47,191 nt of DNA from the NCBI RefSeq assembly GCF_003260265.1, contig NZ_QITQ01000021.1:1-47191 (forward strand), given 5' to 3'. Under the pieces are notes generated by a model. It saw only the letters and a list, made by a program, of their open reading frames with translations. It had not been told where the DNA came from and did not search any database. Positions within the stretch are counted from its first letter, which is position 1. Every line of letters begins with the position of its first letter. The DNA comes from Roseovarius amoyensis (GTDB lineage Bacteria; Pseudomonadota; Alphaproteobacteria; Rhodobacterales; Rhodobacteraceae). This document shows positions 8,239 to 16,901 of this stretch, piece after piece. Position numbers and translations under genes: made by a program.

Positions 8239-10392
8239 TTAACCCGCCTCGTAGTACCCGCTGCCATAGGTAGAATACGCACCATATTTCCCCCCATAGC
8301 CATAGCGTTTCATACCCTTGGGGTCGATCTGCGACAGGACCAGCGCCGTCACCCGCAGGTTGACCGATTCGAATTCACGCATCGCCGCCATCACCTGGCT
8401 GCGGTTGGTCTTGTCCCAGGCAACCGAAAACACGACAGCATCGACATGCTGACCGATCACCCGCGCATCGGGCACCACCAGCACCGGCGGCGTGTCGATG
8501 ATGACATAGTCATAAGATTCCCGCGCATGGGCGACAAACTCGCGGAACCGGTCCGAGGAAAAGATATCGGCCGCGTTTGCACGCGATTTCTGGCCCATCA
8601 GGACATCCGCACCCAGCCGTTCGTCGAAGAACACGATTTCGTGCAGCGGCACGTCGCCGGCCAGCGCGGTGATCAGGCCGCCGCGGGGGGCCTCGTTGAA
8701 ATATTCGTTCAGGGTGCGCCGGCGGATATCGCCTTCGATCAGCAGCACCCTCTTGCCCAGCCCGGCCAAGTTCTGGGACAAGGCGACTGCCAGCGTGGTC
8801 TTGCCTTCGCCCGGCAAGGACGAGGTGGACATGATCACCTTGGGCGGTGAGTCGATATCCGACAGCAGGATCGAAGTGCGCAGGTTGCGCACCGCCTCGG
8901 CCGCGGCCGAGGTCGGCTTGTCCTGCAAGTATCCGATCAGGTCCTTTCGGGCCTTGAACGGCATGGCAGGAATCTGGCCCATCACAGCACAGCCGGTGGC
9001 GGCCTCCAGGTCTTCGGCCGTGCGGAAGGTATTGTGCAAGAACTGCTGCATCAGAACCACGGCCGCACCGACCATGGCCCCGAGTATGAGCGCCAGCGCC
9101 AGCGTCATCGCGGAACGCGGTTCGACCTTGTTGCCGATGATGGCGTCCGACAGGACCCTGCTGTCAGCCTGTTGCAGGCCACGCTGAACCGCCGTTTCCT
9201 TGAGACGCGTCAGAAAGGTTTCATACAGGGTGCGGGTCGTCTCGACCTCGCGTTCCATCTGCTGAATTCGCACCAGATCCTCTGACTGCGTCCCGATTCG
9301 GTCCTGCAGCGCCTCGTAAGACTGCCGCAACGCATCGACCTGGTTGCCGAGCCGGACGCGTTCGGCCTGGGCGCGCGTCGCCAGCGTTTCCAGCCGTTGA
9401 TCGAATAGCTCCGCCGCCTCTGCATCGCCGTCGCTCGTCGACTGCAACAGCCGTTTCAGGGTGGCGTCGCCGGTCGCCTCGACAGCGGCGGCCCGGTCGC
9501 CGGTTTCAAGAAAGGCCCGCAGCCGGGTTTCCGCCTCGCCCGCCCTTTCGACCTGACCGTTCATTTCCTGCAGCCGGTCACGCAGATCCTTTACCTGCAG
9601 GTTCAACCCCTCCAGCACCTCGGCGCTGATCAGATCGGTCTCGGCCATGGCGGCCTTCAGGTTTTCCTCCTTGGCGCGCAAATCCGCCTCCAGCTCGGTC
9701 ACCCGCTCGGACAGCCAAGAGACCGCCTGTTCGGTGGCTTCGAACTTTACCGCGATCTGTTCATCGATATAGATGTCAGCCAGCGCGTTGACGATGCGCG
9801 CCGATTTCAGAGCATCGGCGGTGGTGACGCTGAGGGTGTAGACATAGGTATCGCGTTTGACAGAGGCGGAAAGCGCCTCGCGCAGGTTGTCGATGGTCAG
9901 GTCGCGCGGGGTCTTTCGAACAGGCTCTTCGCCCTCACCTCCATCGTCGGACCGGACCAGTCCCAACACGAAACCCATGACCCCGCTCAGTGCCGATGGC
10001 GGCCTGAGATTGCTGTTGAACTCAGGATCGTCAACCAGATTCAGGTTGTCGACAAGCTTGCCCAGCACCCGCCGGGAAAGCAGCACCTCCACCTCGGTGT
10101 TCAGCGCCGCACCTTCGGTCGAAACACCCGAGATCACGCTTTCGATGTCCACGACCTGCTTGGAACGCACCTCAAGCGTCATCACCACGGTCGAGCGGTA
10201 CTTGGGCACAGCCACGCCAAAAACATAATACCCCGCCAGCAGCACCGCCGCGACGGTCGTCAGGGCGATGGTCCACTTGCCCCGCCAGATCGCGCGCGCC
10301 AATTCCATCAGGTCGATTTCATCATCGCCCCGGTCTGGTTGTGGCCGCTCGGTGCCTTTCGGCGTGATGAGCGTCTTGGCTACATCTTTCAT
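8239..10392 (-). CDS. Wzc/ExoP-type polysaccharide co-polymerase and tyrosine autokinase
   Basis: 717-residue inner-membrane protein that controls polysaccharide chain length and export. Order: N-terminal cytoplasmic stretch, TM1 about 40-60, Wzz domain, long periplasmic coiled coil about 220-400, TM2 about 427-447, then the BY-kinase domain with Walker A SSLPGEGKTT (524-533), Walker A' VLLIEGDIRR (549-558) and a DTPP-type Walker B (IIDTPPVLV). The C-terminal 25 residues carry seven tyrosines (from YGYGG to GYYEAG), the usual autophosphorylation cluster. Kinase and transmembrane parts are fused, as in proteobacterial Wzc. No low-molecular-weight tyrosine phosphatase gene (wzb/etp) is adjacent; a PPP phosphatase is upstream instead. 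Confidence 0.94.
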   Translation of the reverse strand: MKDVAKTLITPKGTERPQPDRGDDEIDLMELARAIWRGKWTIALTTVAAVLLAGYYVFGVAVPKYRSTVVMTLEVRSKQVVDIESVISGVSTEGAALNTEVEVLLSRRVLGKLVDNLNLVDDPEFNSNLRPPSALSGVMGFVLGLVRSDDGGEGEEPVRKTPRDLTIDNLREALSASVKRDTYVYTLSVTTADALKSARIVNALADIYIDEQIAVKFEATEQAVSWLSERVTELEADLRAKEENLKAAMAETDLISAEVLEGLNLQVKDLRDRLQEMNGQVERAGEAETRLRAFLETGDRAAAVEATGDATLKRLLQSTSDGDAEAAELFDQRLETLATRAQAERVRLGNQVDALRQSYEALQDRIGTQSEDLVRIQQMEREVETTRTLYETFLTRLKETAVQRGLQQADSRVLSDAIIGNKVEPRSAMTLALALILGAMVGAAVVLMQQFLHNTFRTAEDLEAATGCAVMGQIPAMPFKARKDLIGYLQDKPTSAAAEAVRNLRTSILLSDIDSPPKVIMSTSSLPGEGKTTLAVALSQNLAGLGKRVLLIEGDIRRRTLNEYFNEAPRGGLITALAGDVPLHEIVFFDERLGADVLMGQKSRANAADIFSSDRFREFVAHARESYDYVIIDTPPVLVVPDARVIGQHVDAVVFSVAWDKTNRSQVMAAMREFESVNLRVTALVLSQIDPKGMKRYGYGGKYGAYSTYGSGYYEAG

Positions 10393-10410
10393 AGGTTTAC
10401 TGCGCCTGTG

Positions 10411-10491
10411 CTACCCCGGTTGACAGCTCGCTGCCGGAATAGCGTCAGCTTGGCCGATATCAAAGGGGAAATTCGCAACTTTCTGATTCAT
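10411..10491 (-). CDS. possible 26-residue small ORF upstream of the wzc-like gene
   Basis: In the 196-bp gap between the phosphatase and wzc-like genes, ATG 10491 follows an AGAGG three bases upstream and opens a 26-codon frame (MNQKVANFPFDIGQADAIPA...) ending 18 bp before the kinase start. It could be a leader peptide or chance; the spacing of the ribosome site is short. The rest of the gap shows no clear promoter. Confidence 0.2.
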   Translation of the reverse strand: MNQKVANFPFDIGQADAIPAASCQPG

Positions 10492-10588
10492 TGACCTCTG
10501 TTCACCGCGCCAATCCCGCATGCCGCACCATGCTGTCGCACACGGAAAATCGGCGTGATAACCGAATTCATCTTTGGCTTTCCAACGG

Positions 10589-11395
10589 TCACCCGCCGCG
10601 GCCCGTGGTCTGAACGAACTCGATACCATCGGCCGAGATCGCCGCCGCCGTCAAACGCCCCGTCGCATATGCCCCCGTGTCCACAGCAATCCGGCTGTCG
10701 GCGACATAGGGCGCATCGACCACCGTGTGCCCATGCACCACGCATTGCCCGTCATTGCGCGCCTTGCGCATGAATTGCGGATGCCCCCACATCAGCGTCT
10801 GCGGCTGCTGGGCATCCATCGCCAGCGCCGGATCGGCCCCGCCATGCACCGCCCAGACATCGCCGCTGCGCCATATCAGCGGTAACGCGCGCAGCCAGGC
10901 GATCATCTCATCCCCCATTGCGCGGGCCAACCTTTGGCATGTCGCCTCCATCGCCAGGGGGTCGTCGGCCCCGGTCGACGGTGGCGCCACGTTGAAGCTC
11001 GCCAGGGTCTGCAATCCGCCATTGCGCAGCCAGCGTCCGCCCCGCTCGACCGGATCGTCAAGGAAATCCAGCAGCATCCGTTCGTGGTTGCCCATCAGGC
11101 ACGCCGCGATGGGGCCATCACCGGGGTAGACCGACATCAGCAGCTCCAGCACCTTGCGGCTTTGTTCGCCGCGGTCGATGTAATCACCCAGAAACACCAC
11201 CGGCCAGTCGGCATACCCGGCCTCGATCAGACCATCGAGTTCCAACAACAGATCGGCGCGGCCATGCACATCGCCTATGGCCAGAAACGGCTGATCTGGC
11301 GGGGGCGGGCGCATCTGCGACGGTGTTTCTGGCTCGGGTTCCGCCCGGCCCAGTATTCGGCCGAAAAGTCCATTCATGTGATCCATAAACCCCAT
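10589..11395 (-). CDS. PPP-family metallophosphatase (serine/threonine phosphatase-like)
   Basis: 268 residues with all three metal-binding signatures of PPP phosphatases: GDVHG (41-45), GDYIDRG (70-76) and GNHE (102-105), plus later His residues in AVHGGAD and VHGHTV. Bacterial relatives (PrpA/PrpE-like) dephosphorylate Ser/Thr and sometimes Tyr or small nucleotides such as Ap4A. A proline-rich 20-35 stretch precedes the domain. The start could also be M4 or M7. It lies 196 bp upstream of the tyrosine-autokinase gene on the same strand, so a role in reversing kinase phosphorylation is possible but only inferred. Confidence 0.85.
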   Translation of the reverse strand: MGFMDHMNGLFGRILGRAEPEPETPSQMRPPPPDQPFLAIGDVHGRADLLLELDGLIEAGYADWPVVFLGDYIDRGEQSRKVLELLMSVYPGDGPIAACLMGNHERMLLDFLDDPVERGGRWLRNGGLQTLASFNVAPPSTGADDPLAMEATCQRLARAMGDEMIAWLRALPLIWRSGDVWAVHGGADPALAMDAQQPQTLMWGHPQFMRKARNDGQCVVHGHTVVDAPYVADSRIAVDTGAYATGRLTAAAISADGIEFVQTTGRGG

Positions 11396-11424
11396 TCGGT
11401 ACAGTGTCGCAAGCCGTCCCTTGG

Positions 11425-11790
11425 CTACGCGACCTTGTCACGCAGCTTCTGCCGTCTGGTCCAGGCGCGCAGGCGCAGCCCCAGCCAGAACCCCGCCGCC
11501 GCGCCCACCATGTCGGCCCCCAGATCGGCCAGTTCGGCATCGCGGCCTGTCAGCGGCTGCACCAGCTCGATCACACCGCCGAACCCAGCCGCCACGATCA
11601 GCACCAGCCAGCCCGGCCAGCGCCAGCCCGCCGTAACCAGCGCCGCCCACATGAAAAAGGCCAGCGCATGCATCAGCTTGTCGACATGAGCCACTGAAAC
11701 AGGTGGTGTCGGGTTCGTCGGGCTCAGCGTAAGCGCCAGAATGACACCGGAGACGACCCAGGCCACCAGCCGAATTGCTCGCAGCCGCAT
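11425..11790 (-). CDS. VanZ-like small membrane protein
   Basis: 121 residues from ATG 11790; an upstream ATG at 11838 would add 16 residues (MPSSFHSPPGTGVPRK) and neither has a strong RBS. About four hydrophobic segments, with the VanZ-type elements DKLMHALAFFMWAAL, GGVIELVQPLTGRDAELADLGADMVGAAAGFWLG (the ExxQ...R...D.xDxxxNxxGA pattern) and a basic C-terminus. VanZ-like proteins are often found near cell-surface polysaccharide genes; biochemical function is unknown. It ends 29 bp upstream of the phosphatase gene, so the two may be co-transcribed. Confidence 0.8.
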   Translation of the reverse strand: MRLRAIRLVAWVVSGVILALTLSPTNPTPPVSVAHVDKLMHALAFFMWAALVTAGWRWPGWLVLIVAAGFGGVIELVQPLTGRDAELADLGADMVGAAAGFWLGLRLRAWTRRQKLRDKVA

Positions 11791-11967
11791 CTTGCGTGGC
11801 ACACCCGTGCCCGGTGGGGAATGAAACGACGATGGCATGCCACTGCCTAGCCGCCCCCACCGGGCATGGCCAGCCCCGTTGATGCAACCCCGGCCGGGAT
11901 CGGCACCTTGCCGCGCATGGTCACGGCACGCAAAGCCACGGCCCCGCACAAAGACCGCCGCCCGCAC

Positions 11968-11996
11968 TTGGCCCGCGCCCCGCCGCCCCCTATAAG
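11968..11996 (+). promoter_or_regulatory. candidate sigma70-type promoter of hisB
   Basis: TTGGCC (11968-11973), a 17-bp spacer, then TATAAG (11991-11996), 30 bp before the hisB ATG at 12027. The spacing and the -10 match are good; the -35 box is moderate. Confidence 0.45.
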
Positions 11997-12026
11997 GTGC
12001 GGGCACAGATCACGGATACCAAAGCG

Positions 12027-12614
12027 ATGCGCCAGGCAGACATTACCCGCAAGACCGCCGAGACCGACATCCAGGTGCAGATCGCACTGGACGGCAGCGG
12101 ACGCTATGACAACCAGACCGGGGTCGGGTTTTTCGACCACATGCTCGACCAGCTCGCGCGCCATTCGCTGATCGACATGACCATCCGCTGCACCGGCGAC
12201 ACCCATATCGACGACCATCACACGGTCGAGGATGTGGGCATCGCCCTGGGCCAGGCGCTGAGCGCCGCGCTGGGGGACAAGACCGGCATTCGCCGCTATG
12301 GTTCCTGCCTTCTGCCGATGGATGATGCGCTGGTGCGCGCCGCGCTCGACCTGTCGGGCCGCGCCTATCTGGTGTGGGACGTGAAGATGCCGACCGAACG
12401 GATCGGCAGTTTTGACACCGAACTGGTGCGAGAGTTCTTTCAGGCCTTCGCCGGTAATGGCGGTATCACACTGCATGTCGATGCACTGCACGGGATCAAC
12501 AGCCACCACATCGCCGAGGCCGCGTTCAAGGCCGTGGCCCGTGCCCTGCGCGAGGCGGTCGAGACCGACCCGCGCAAGGCCGATGCCATCCCATCGACCA
12601 AGGGCGCGCTCTGA
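12027..12614 (+). CDS. hisB: imidazoleglycerol-phosphate dehydratase
   Basis: Dehydrates imidazole glycerol phosphate to imidazole acetol phosphate in histidine synthesis. 195 residues, the length of monofunctional HisB. Start 12027 ([15 protein letters not shown]) is preferred over an in-frame ATG at 11997 because RxAxITRKTxET is the family N-terminus. Metal-binding motifs [26 protein letters not shown], and [13 protein letters not shown] are intact. hisH follows after 5 bp, so the two form an operon. Confidence 0.96.
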   Translation: MRQADITRKTAETDIQVQIALDGSGRYDNQTGVGFFDHMLDQLARHSLIDMTIRCTGDTHIDDHHTVEDVGIALGQALSAALGDKTGIRRYGSCLLPMDDALVRAALDLSGRAYLVWDVKMPTERIGSFDTELVREFFQAFAGNGGITLHVDALHGINSHHIAEAAFKAVARALREAVETDPRKADAIPSTKGAL

Positions 12615-12619
12615 AGGCC

Positions 12620-13258
12620 ATGACCACTGTCATCATCGACTACGAAAGCGGCAACCTGCATTCCGCCGAAAAGGCGTTTCAGCGTATGGCGCAAGAGACC
12701 GGCAGGGGCAGCGTGACCGTCACCTCCGACCCTGACGCGGTGCGCCGGGCCGATCGCGTGGTGCTGCCGGGCGACGGCGCCTTTCCGGCTTGCCGCAAGC
12801 AGCTTTTCGATCATAGCGGCCTGTTCGAGGCGATCGAAGAGGCGGTGATCACCGGCGGGCGGCCCTTCATGGGCATCTGCATTGGCATGCAGATGTTGGC
12901 CACCGAGGGGCTGGAATACGAACCGACGCCCGGTTTCGGCTGGATCGGCGGCACCGTCGAGCGGATCACACCGGCGGATGCCACGCTCAAGGTGCCGCAT
13001 ATGGGCTGGAACGACTTGGTGATCGACCAATCGCACCCGGTTTTGGCCGGGGTCGAGACCGGGCATCACGCCTATTTCGTCCATTCCTACCAGTTCCGCG
13101 TCACCGACCCCGCGCACCTGGTGGCACATACCGACTACGGTGGTCGGATCACGGCGGTGGTCGGGCGCGACAACATCGTCGGCACCCAGTTCCACCCCGA
13201 GAAAAGCCAGCAGACCGGCCTGCGGATCATCGCCAATTTCCTGGCCTGGGCGCCCTGA
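12620..13258 (+). CDS. hisH: imidazole glycerol phosphate synthase, glutaminase subunit
   Basis: Supplies ammonia from glutamine to HisF. 212 residues, class I glutamine amidotransferase with nucleophile C87 in GICIGMQML and the His192/Glu194 pair in QFHPEKSQ; the oxyanion region VVLPGDGAFPACRK is at 48-60. The partner hisF is not in this window, and hisA lies 4.9 kb further on rather than next to it. Confidence 0.96.
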   Translation: MTTVIIDYESGNLHSAEKAFQRMAQETGRGSVTVTSDPDAVRRADRVVLPGDGAFPACRKQLFDHSGLFEAIEEAVITGGRPFMGICIGMQMLATEGLEYEPTPGFGWIGGTVERITPADATLKVPHMGWNDLVIDQSHPVLAGVETGHHAYFVHSYQFRVTDPAHLVAHTDYGGRITAVVGRDNIVGTQFHPEKSQQTGLRIIANFLAWAP

Positions 13259-13291
13259 CCCCTGCAAGACAAGGGATAAATGCCTCCGGCA

Positions 13292-13353
13292 GGGGTATTT
13301 GGGACCAAAAAGAAGCCCGGAACGCCATGCTTCTTCTTGGTGTGAAATACCCC
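13292..13353. repeat. intergenic inverted-repeat element (REP-like), hisH/cobD junction
   Basis: A 24-base arm at 13292-13315 (starting GGGGTATTT) is matched by the reverse complement of 13330-13353 at 20 of 24 positions around a 14-base loop. It is preceded by TGCCTCCGGCA, a sequence style I recall from scattered intergenic repeats of Rhodobacteraceae. It separates two converging operons and probably also ends both transcripts. Copy number cannot be judged from one window. Confidence 0.6.
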
Positions 13354-13367
13354 GGGGGAGCCCCGGG
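13351..13367. terminator. CCCGGGG/CCCCGGG hairpin
   Basis: CCCGGGG (13351-13357) pairs perfectly with CCCCGGG (13361-13367) around GAG. It abuts the larger inverted repeat and lies about 55 bp beyond the cobD stop on the minus strand. No T-run. Confidence 0.35.
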
Positions 13368-13420
13368 CATGTCCCGGGGCGGGGGCAGCGCCCCCATATC
13401 CCGACACGGAGGCCCCGAGC

Positions 13421-14335
13421 CTAGCCCGCCAGCAGCGCCGCGACGGCCAGCACCGCCAGCGCCGCCATCCACACCCGCCACAGCAGCGTGACACCGGCGT
13501 CGATCTCATCGGCGCCGATCTCCCCGCGCCCGGCGGGATTGACGAAGGGAAAGGCGCGCATCTCTCCGTCATAGGCGCGCGGGCCGGCCAGAGCCACGCC
13601 CAGCACCCGCGCCGCCGCGGCCTCGGGCCAGCCGGCATTGGGCGACCGGTGCCGCCGCGCATCCGCCGTGATGGCTGGCCAGTCGCCCAGCCGCCCGCCA
13701 AGCCCCGCGATCATCAGCGCGCTCAGCCGCGCGGGCACCCAGTTCAGCAGGTCGTCCAGGCGCGCAGCGGCCCAGCCGAATGCCTCATACCGTGGGGTGC
13801 GGTAGCCGACCATGCTGTCGGCGGTGTTGACCAGCTTGTAGAACACCACTCCCGGCAGCCCGCCGACAAGAAACCAGAATGCCGGCGCGACAACGCCATC
13901 GCTGAAATTTTCCGCCGCGGACTCCAACGCCGCGCGCGATACGGCAGGGCCATCCATTGCGCCCGTTTCGCGGCTGACGATCCGGGCCACCATCAGGCGC
14001 GCATCGCCCAGCGAAAACCGCAGCGAGTCGGCCACCGCGCCCACATGATCGACCAGCGACCGGTGCGCCAGCAGTACCGCCAGGACCACGACCTCTACCG
14101 CCCAGCCCAGTTCCTGCAGGACTGCACCCAGGATCAGCGCCCCGATTCCAAGCCCGGTCACCATCACCACACCGCGCGCACGCCGCATGTCGCCACTATT
14201 CAGTCGCGCCTCTCCCCAGGCCACGGCCCGGCCCATCAGCACGGCCGGATGCGGCATCCTGCGCCACAGCCAGTCCGGCTCGCCCAGCACGGCGTCAAGC
14301 ACCAGCGCCAATGCCAGGATCGCGGCGGCGCTCAC
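13421..14335 (-). CDS. cobD: adenosylcobinamide-phosphate synthase (CobD/CbiB)
   Basis: Membrane enzyme that attaches the aminopropanol arm to adenosylcobyric acid in cobalamin synthesis. From GTG 14335 the protein has 304 residues, usual for the family; this start makes a GTGA overlap with the cobC stop, whereas an upstream ATG in the same frame would lie deep inside cobC. Signatures: [23 protein letters not shown] near the N-terminus, [11 protein letters not shown], and [22 protein letters not shown] with [13 protein letters not shown]. Several membrane helices. Confidence 0.93.
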   Translation of the reverse strand: MSAAAILALALVLDAVLGEPDWLWRRMPHPAVLMGRAVAWGEARLNSGDMRRARGVVMVTGLGIGALILGAVLQELGWAVEVVVLAVLLAHRSLVDHVGAVADSLRFSLGDARLMVARIVSRETGAMDGPAVSRAALESAAENFSDGVVAPAFWFLVGGLPGVVFYKLVNTADSMVGYRTPRYEAFGWAAARLDDLLNWVPARLSALMIAGLGGRLGDWPAITADARRHRSPNAGWPEAAAARVLGVALAGPRAYDGEMRAFPFVNPAGRGEIGADEIDAGVTLLWRVWMAALAVLAVAALLAG

Positions 14336-15267
14336 AGCGCGCGCTCCAGCCGCACCCAGCCGTCCTGCGGCGGCAGCCCAAGGCGCAACCAGCCGGTCGA
14401 ATAGGGGAAGATCCGGCTCCATATCCGATGGCGGGCCAGTCGCGCCTGCCAGGCCGTCGCGTCACCCACTTCGTATAGCCGAAAAAGCGTCGTGCCCCCC
14501 ACCACGCCCGCGCCCGCGCGCGTCATCAGCGCATCCAGCCGCGCGGCATCCGCGGCCAGCCTGACGCGGGTCTCGTCCGCCCACGCGGGATCGTCCAGCG
14601 CCCGCCGGCCCACCGCCAGCGCCGGGCCGGACACCGGCCATGGCCCCAGCAGCCCAGCCAACCGGTCGATCGCGCCGGACGTGCCGATGGCAAATCCCAG
14701 CCGCAACCCGGCCAGCCCCCAGAACTTGCCAAAGCTCTTCAGCACGATCACGCCGTCGCGCGCGGCGTGGGACGCGAGCGACCGTTCGGGCGCCACATCG
14801 GCAAAGCTTTCATCGACGACGGTCAGCGGCGCATCCAGGTCGGCCGGCCCGTACCAGTGGCCGGTGGGATTGTTGGGATGCACCAGCACCCGCACGTCGG
14901 GGTCTTTCGCGGACTGCGTCCAGCCATGCGCGGCAAATGCGGCGGCGTGTTCGTTATAGGTCGGGGCGGGAATATGCACCCGCCCAAGCGGCGCCAGCGC
15001 CGGAAGACGCGCGATCAGGCTGGATGCACCCGGCGCCGCCAGGATCGCCGCGGCATCGGGCACCCGCCAAAAGCGGCGCGCGGCGGCAATCAGCGCATCG
15101 GCGGCGGCACGGTCGGGCAGCGCGGTCCATGCCTGCGCATCAAGCGGCGGCAGCGGATAGGGCACCGGGTTGATCCCGGTGGAAAGGTCGATCCAGTCCG
15201 CACGGTCGCCGCCGAAACGCGCCGCCGCATCGTCCACCCCGCCGCCATGGTCGCGCGTGTCGGTCAT
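14332..15267 (-). CDS. cobC: threonine-phosphate decarboxylase (CobC/CobD-type aminotransferase fold)
   Basis: PLP enzyme making (R)-1-amino-2-propanol phosphate for the cobalamin nucleotide loop. 311 residues, fold type I. N-terminus [16 protein letters not shown] is typical; PLP contacts are visible at PNNPTG (131-136), D152 in VVDESFAD and the Schiff-base lysine K181 in [15 protein letters not shown]. It overlaps cobD by 4 bp. In the Rhodobacter/Pseudomonas naming cobC is this enzyme and cobD the synthase. A 30-codon ORF ends 3 bp upstream, possibly coupling its translation. Confidence 0.93.
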   Translation of the reverse strand: MTDTRDHGGGVDDAAARFGGDRADWIDLSTGINPVPYPLPPLDAQAWTALPDRAAADALIAAARRFWRVPDAAAILAAPGASSLIARLPALAPLGRVHIPAPTYNEHAAAFAAHGWTQSAKDPDVRVLVHPNNPTGHWYGPADLDAPLTVVDESFADVAPERSLASHAARDGVIVLKSFGKFWGLAGLRLGFAIGTSGAIDRLAGLLGPWPVSGPALAVGRRALDDPAWADETRVRLAADAARLDALMTRAGAGVVGGTTLFRLYEVGDATAWQARLARHRIWSRIFPYSTGWLRLGLPPQDGWVRLERAL

Positions 15268-15270
15268 CGC

Positions 15271-15363
15271 CTAGACCGGGTCCGTGCCTGAAGGCCTGCG
15301 CCTGCGGGATGCCGTTGCCCACCCTTGCGGGGCAGCGCGGCAGATGACGATGCGTGTACTCAT
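15271..15363 (-). CDS. possible 30-residue small ORF coupled to cobC
   Basis: ATG 15363 is preceded by AAGGAC at a normal distance and opens MSTRIVICRAAPQGWATASR..., 30 codons, ending TAG at 15271, three bases before the cobC ATG at 15267. cobC itself has no good RBS, so coupled re-initiation is plausible. No family recognised; it may be a leader peptide or a remnant of a longer gene. Confidence 0.35.
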   Translation of the reverse strand: MSTRIVICRAAPQGWATASRRRRPSGTDPV

Positions 15364-15437
15364 GATCCGTGTCCTTGTGCTCCGGGGCACGTTCAACCGG
15401 ATTTCACCGCCACGCACAAGCACCCTGTGAGGCGGGA

Positions 15438-16649
15438 TCAGCCCGCTTTCGTCACCACCTCGGAACTGCGTTCCAGCGTCCGATGCACCGGGCAGCGGTC
15501 GGCGATCTCCATCAGGCGGTCACGCTGTTCGACGCTCAGATCGCCCTTCAGCCGGATCACCCGGATAAATCGGTCGGCCTTGGCGCCCTGCCCACCGGCG
15601 GCATCCTGGGCGTGCACCTTGTCGTGGCTGACATCGACGCTGACGCCGGCCAGCGGCCAGCCCTTGCGCCGGGCATACATGCGGATCGTCATCGAGGTGC
15701 AGGCCCCCAGCCCGGCGGCCAGAAAACCATAGGGCGACAGCCCCCGCCCGGTGCCGCCATAGGCCTTGGGCTCGTCCGCCAGCAGGTGGTGATCGGGGCC
15801 GGCATTGACGTCCTGCATAAACCCATCCGGGTCGGCCTCGGTCACGCGCACGATGCCCTCGGGCGCGCCCGGGGGCGGGGCGGGCTGCCTGAGGTCGAGA
15901 TACCGCACCGCCCAGGCGGCGATCACCCCGGCGGCGTATTCGGCGTCAGCCGGATCGGTGATCAGGTGATCGGCATCGTCGAGGGTGACAAAACTTTTCG
16001 GGTGCTTCGCGGCGCGAAAGATCTGGGTGGCGTTGTCAATCCCGACGATGGCGTCGCGCGGGGCGTGCAGGATCAGCAGCGCGCGCCGCAGATGGGCGAT
16101 GGCGTCGGCCATCGGCTCTGCCCGCAGGCTGTCGACGAAATCCTTGCCGATGCGTACCGCCCGCCCCCCAAGATCGACATCCGCCGCACCTTCGGCCTCG
16201 ATCCGGCCCAGCGCGTCAGCGAAATTGTGGGTCACATGGGCAGGATCGAAGGGCGCGCCGATGGTCACAACGGCGCGCGCGCTGGGGATGTGCTGCGCCG
16301 CGGCCAGCACGGCGGCACCGCCCAGGCTGTGCCCGATCAGCAGGCCCGGCGCCATGCCGCGCGCCTCCAGCGCCTCGGCCGCCTTGACCAGGTCCCCGGC
16401 GTTGCCGGTGAACGAGGTGTTTTCGAACTCGCCGCCCGAATGGCCCAGCCCGGTGAAATCGAACCGCAGCACCGCGATACCTGCCCCGGCGAGGCGGGCA
16501 GCAATGCGGCGGGCGGCCGGGATGTCCTTGGAACAGGTAAAGCAATGGGCGAACAGCGCGGTCGCCAGCACCGGCCCGCGCGGCAGGTCCAGCCGCGCCG
16601 CCAGATCGTGGCCGTCATGACCGGCAAAGGTAAAGCGTTCGGTGGGCAT
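15438..16649 (-). CDS. bifunctional alpha/beta hydrolase - OsmC fusion protein
   Basis: 403 residues from ATG 16649, which has GGAAA upstream and gives MPTERFTFAGHDGHDLAARLDLP; an in-frame ATG 39 bases earlier lacks these. Residues 1 to about 255 form an alpha/beta hydrolase with nucleophile Ser108 in GHSLGG and an acid/His pair in the HAPRDAIVG and DDADHLI segments. Residues about 270-403 form an OsmC domain with the two redox cysteines in GACTSMTIRMYA and ADRCPVHRTLE. OsmC domains reduce organic peroxides; the substrate of the hydrolase half is unknown. The fusion is common in alphaproteobacteria. Confidence 0.9.
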   Translation of the reverse strand: MPTERFTFAGHDGHDLAARLDLPRGPVLATALFAHCFTCSKDIPAARRIAARLAGAGIAVLRFDFTGLGHSGGEFENTSFTGNAGDLVKAAEALEARGMAPGLLIGHSLGGAAVLAAAQHIPSARAVVTIGAPFDPAHVTHNFADALGRIEAEGAADVDLGGRAVRIGKDFVDSLRAEPMADAIAHLRRALLILHAPRDAIVGIDNATQIFRAAKHPKSFVTLDDADHLITDPADAEYAAGVIAAWAVRYLDLRQPAPPPGAPEGIVRVTEADPDGFMQDVNAGPDHHLLADEPKAYGGTGRGLSPYGFLAAGLGACTSMTIRMYARRKGWPLAGVSVDVSHDKVHAQDAAGGQGAKADRFIRVIRLKGDLSVEQRDRLMEIADRCPVHRTLERSSEVVTKAG

Positions 16650-16901
16650 GGGGTTTCCTTTTCGGGGCTTATCCGCAGGTTTTGTCAAAGGCTAGGGTCC
16701 GCCACCGCGATATGCCAGCCCCGCCGCCGGGCTTTCACGGCAAGGTGAGCATTTTCGACCGCGAGAGGGCGGTCAGCCGGCCAGTTGCGCAAATGTTGCA
16801 CAAAATTCGGTGCATTTTGGGCGCATGCGCGGTGGCGGTCTTGCCATTCCGTTAACGAATGGGCCGCAGACTCGTGGACGGGTAAGAAGTGGGAACGCAT
16901 C

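Noticed and set aside
15268..15437. Cobalamin riboswitch upstream of cobC
   Set aside because: GCTGCCCCGCAAGG (minus strand, around 15321-15334) and AATCCGG-like pieces recall the B12 element, but the GCCACTG B12 box is missing and the order of pieces is wrong; part lies inside the small ORF.
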